Of a stretch of 33,345 bases of DNA, positions 33,345-33,345 are shown piece by piece. Positions within the stretch are counted from its first letter, which is position 1; each line of letters begins with the position of its first letter. The stretch is from assembly GCA_910577835.1 (NCBI GenBank), contig CAJTOU010000034.1:1-33345 (forward strand), given 5' to 3'. The notes beneath the pieces were generated by a model. The model was not told the DNA's origin and did no database searches. It saw only the letters and a program-made list of their open reading frames with translations. The position numbers were made by a program, and so were the translations under genes. The stretch is from an uncultured Lachnospiraceae bacterium. GTDB taxonomy: Bacteria > Bacillota_A > Clostridia > Lachnospirales > Lachnospiraceae.

Positions 33345-33345
33345 G

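Overview
The window looks like a draft-assembly contig from a gut-type Clostridia, most likely Lachnospiraceae. The evidence is A+T-rich Gram-positive gene structure with strong AGGAGG ribosome sites, PocR-type hybrid kinases, bacitracin-type ABC/two-component sets and a type II-A Cas9 of Clostridial type. That assignment is inference. Bases 1-16 match the end of the Tn5/Nextera mosaic-end adapter, so the left end is a library artefact.

Region 1 (about 213-8035) is signalling and export: a two-part response regulator and a PocR-HisKA-HATPase-REC-HPt hybrid kinase, then an OmpR-type regulator, an ABC ATPase and permease, a degenerate flavodoxin-like protein behind a near-perfect promoter with tandem repeats, and a one-helix sensor kinase. 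Region 2 (8262-14392) holds a small unrecognised protein, a DUF4132-type giant protein of about 1,684 residues and an acylphosphatase.

Region 3 (about 14455-18953) is a decayed defence or accessory island. It has a complete-looking tracrRNA on the minus strand, with promoter, anti-repeat, hairpins and terminator. Next to it is a type II-A cas9 with a one-base frameshift in the HNH domain. The gene is cut off where it is joined directly to a CRISPR repeat, leaving a two-repeat, one-spacer array. The rest of cas9, any cas1/cas2/csn2 and the leader are absent. Frameshifted remnants of an AlbA_2/Schlafen-like ATP-binding protein and a P-loop kinase follow.

Region 4 (19091-26639) is housekeeping-like: TrkA and TrkH potassium uptake, a nucleotide-kinase-like ATPase, a free HPt protein and an ABC exporter with two permeases. 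The second permease appears to lack its last membrane segment, exactly where the G+C-rich DNA begins.

Region 5 (about 26640-33345) is clearly G+C-rich and is the end of a prophage, or less likely a chimeric join. From the junction it carries an IS30-family transposase, two XRE regulators (one with a textbook two-operator promoter), a divergent membrane-anchored protein, a holin, a GH25-CHAP-CW_7 endolysin with a strong internal start site, two small membrane/coiled-coil proteins and a DGR-type reverse transcriptase at the right edge. The collapsed CRISPR-Cas9 locus, the endolysin internal start, the reverse transcriptase in the lysis module and the transposase at the prophage edge are the points most worth following up.
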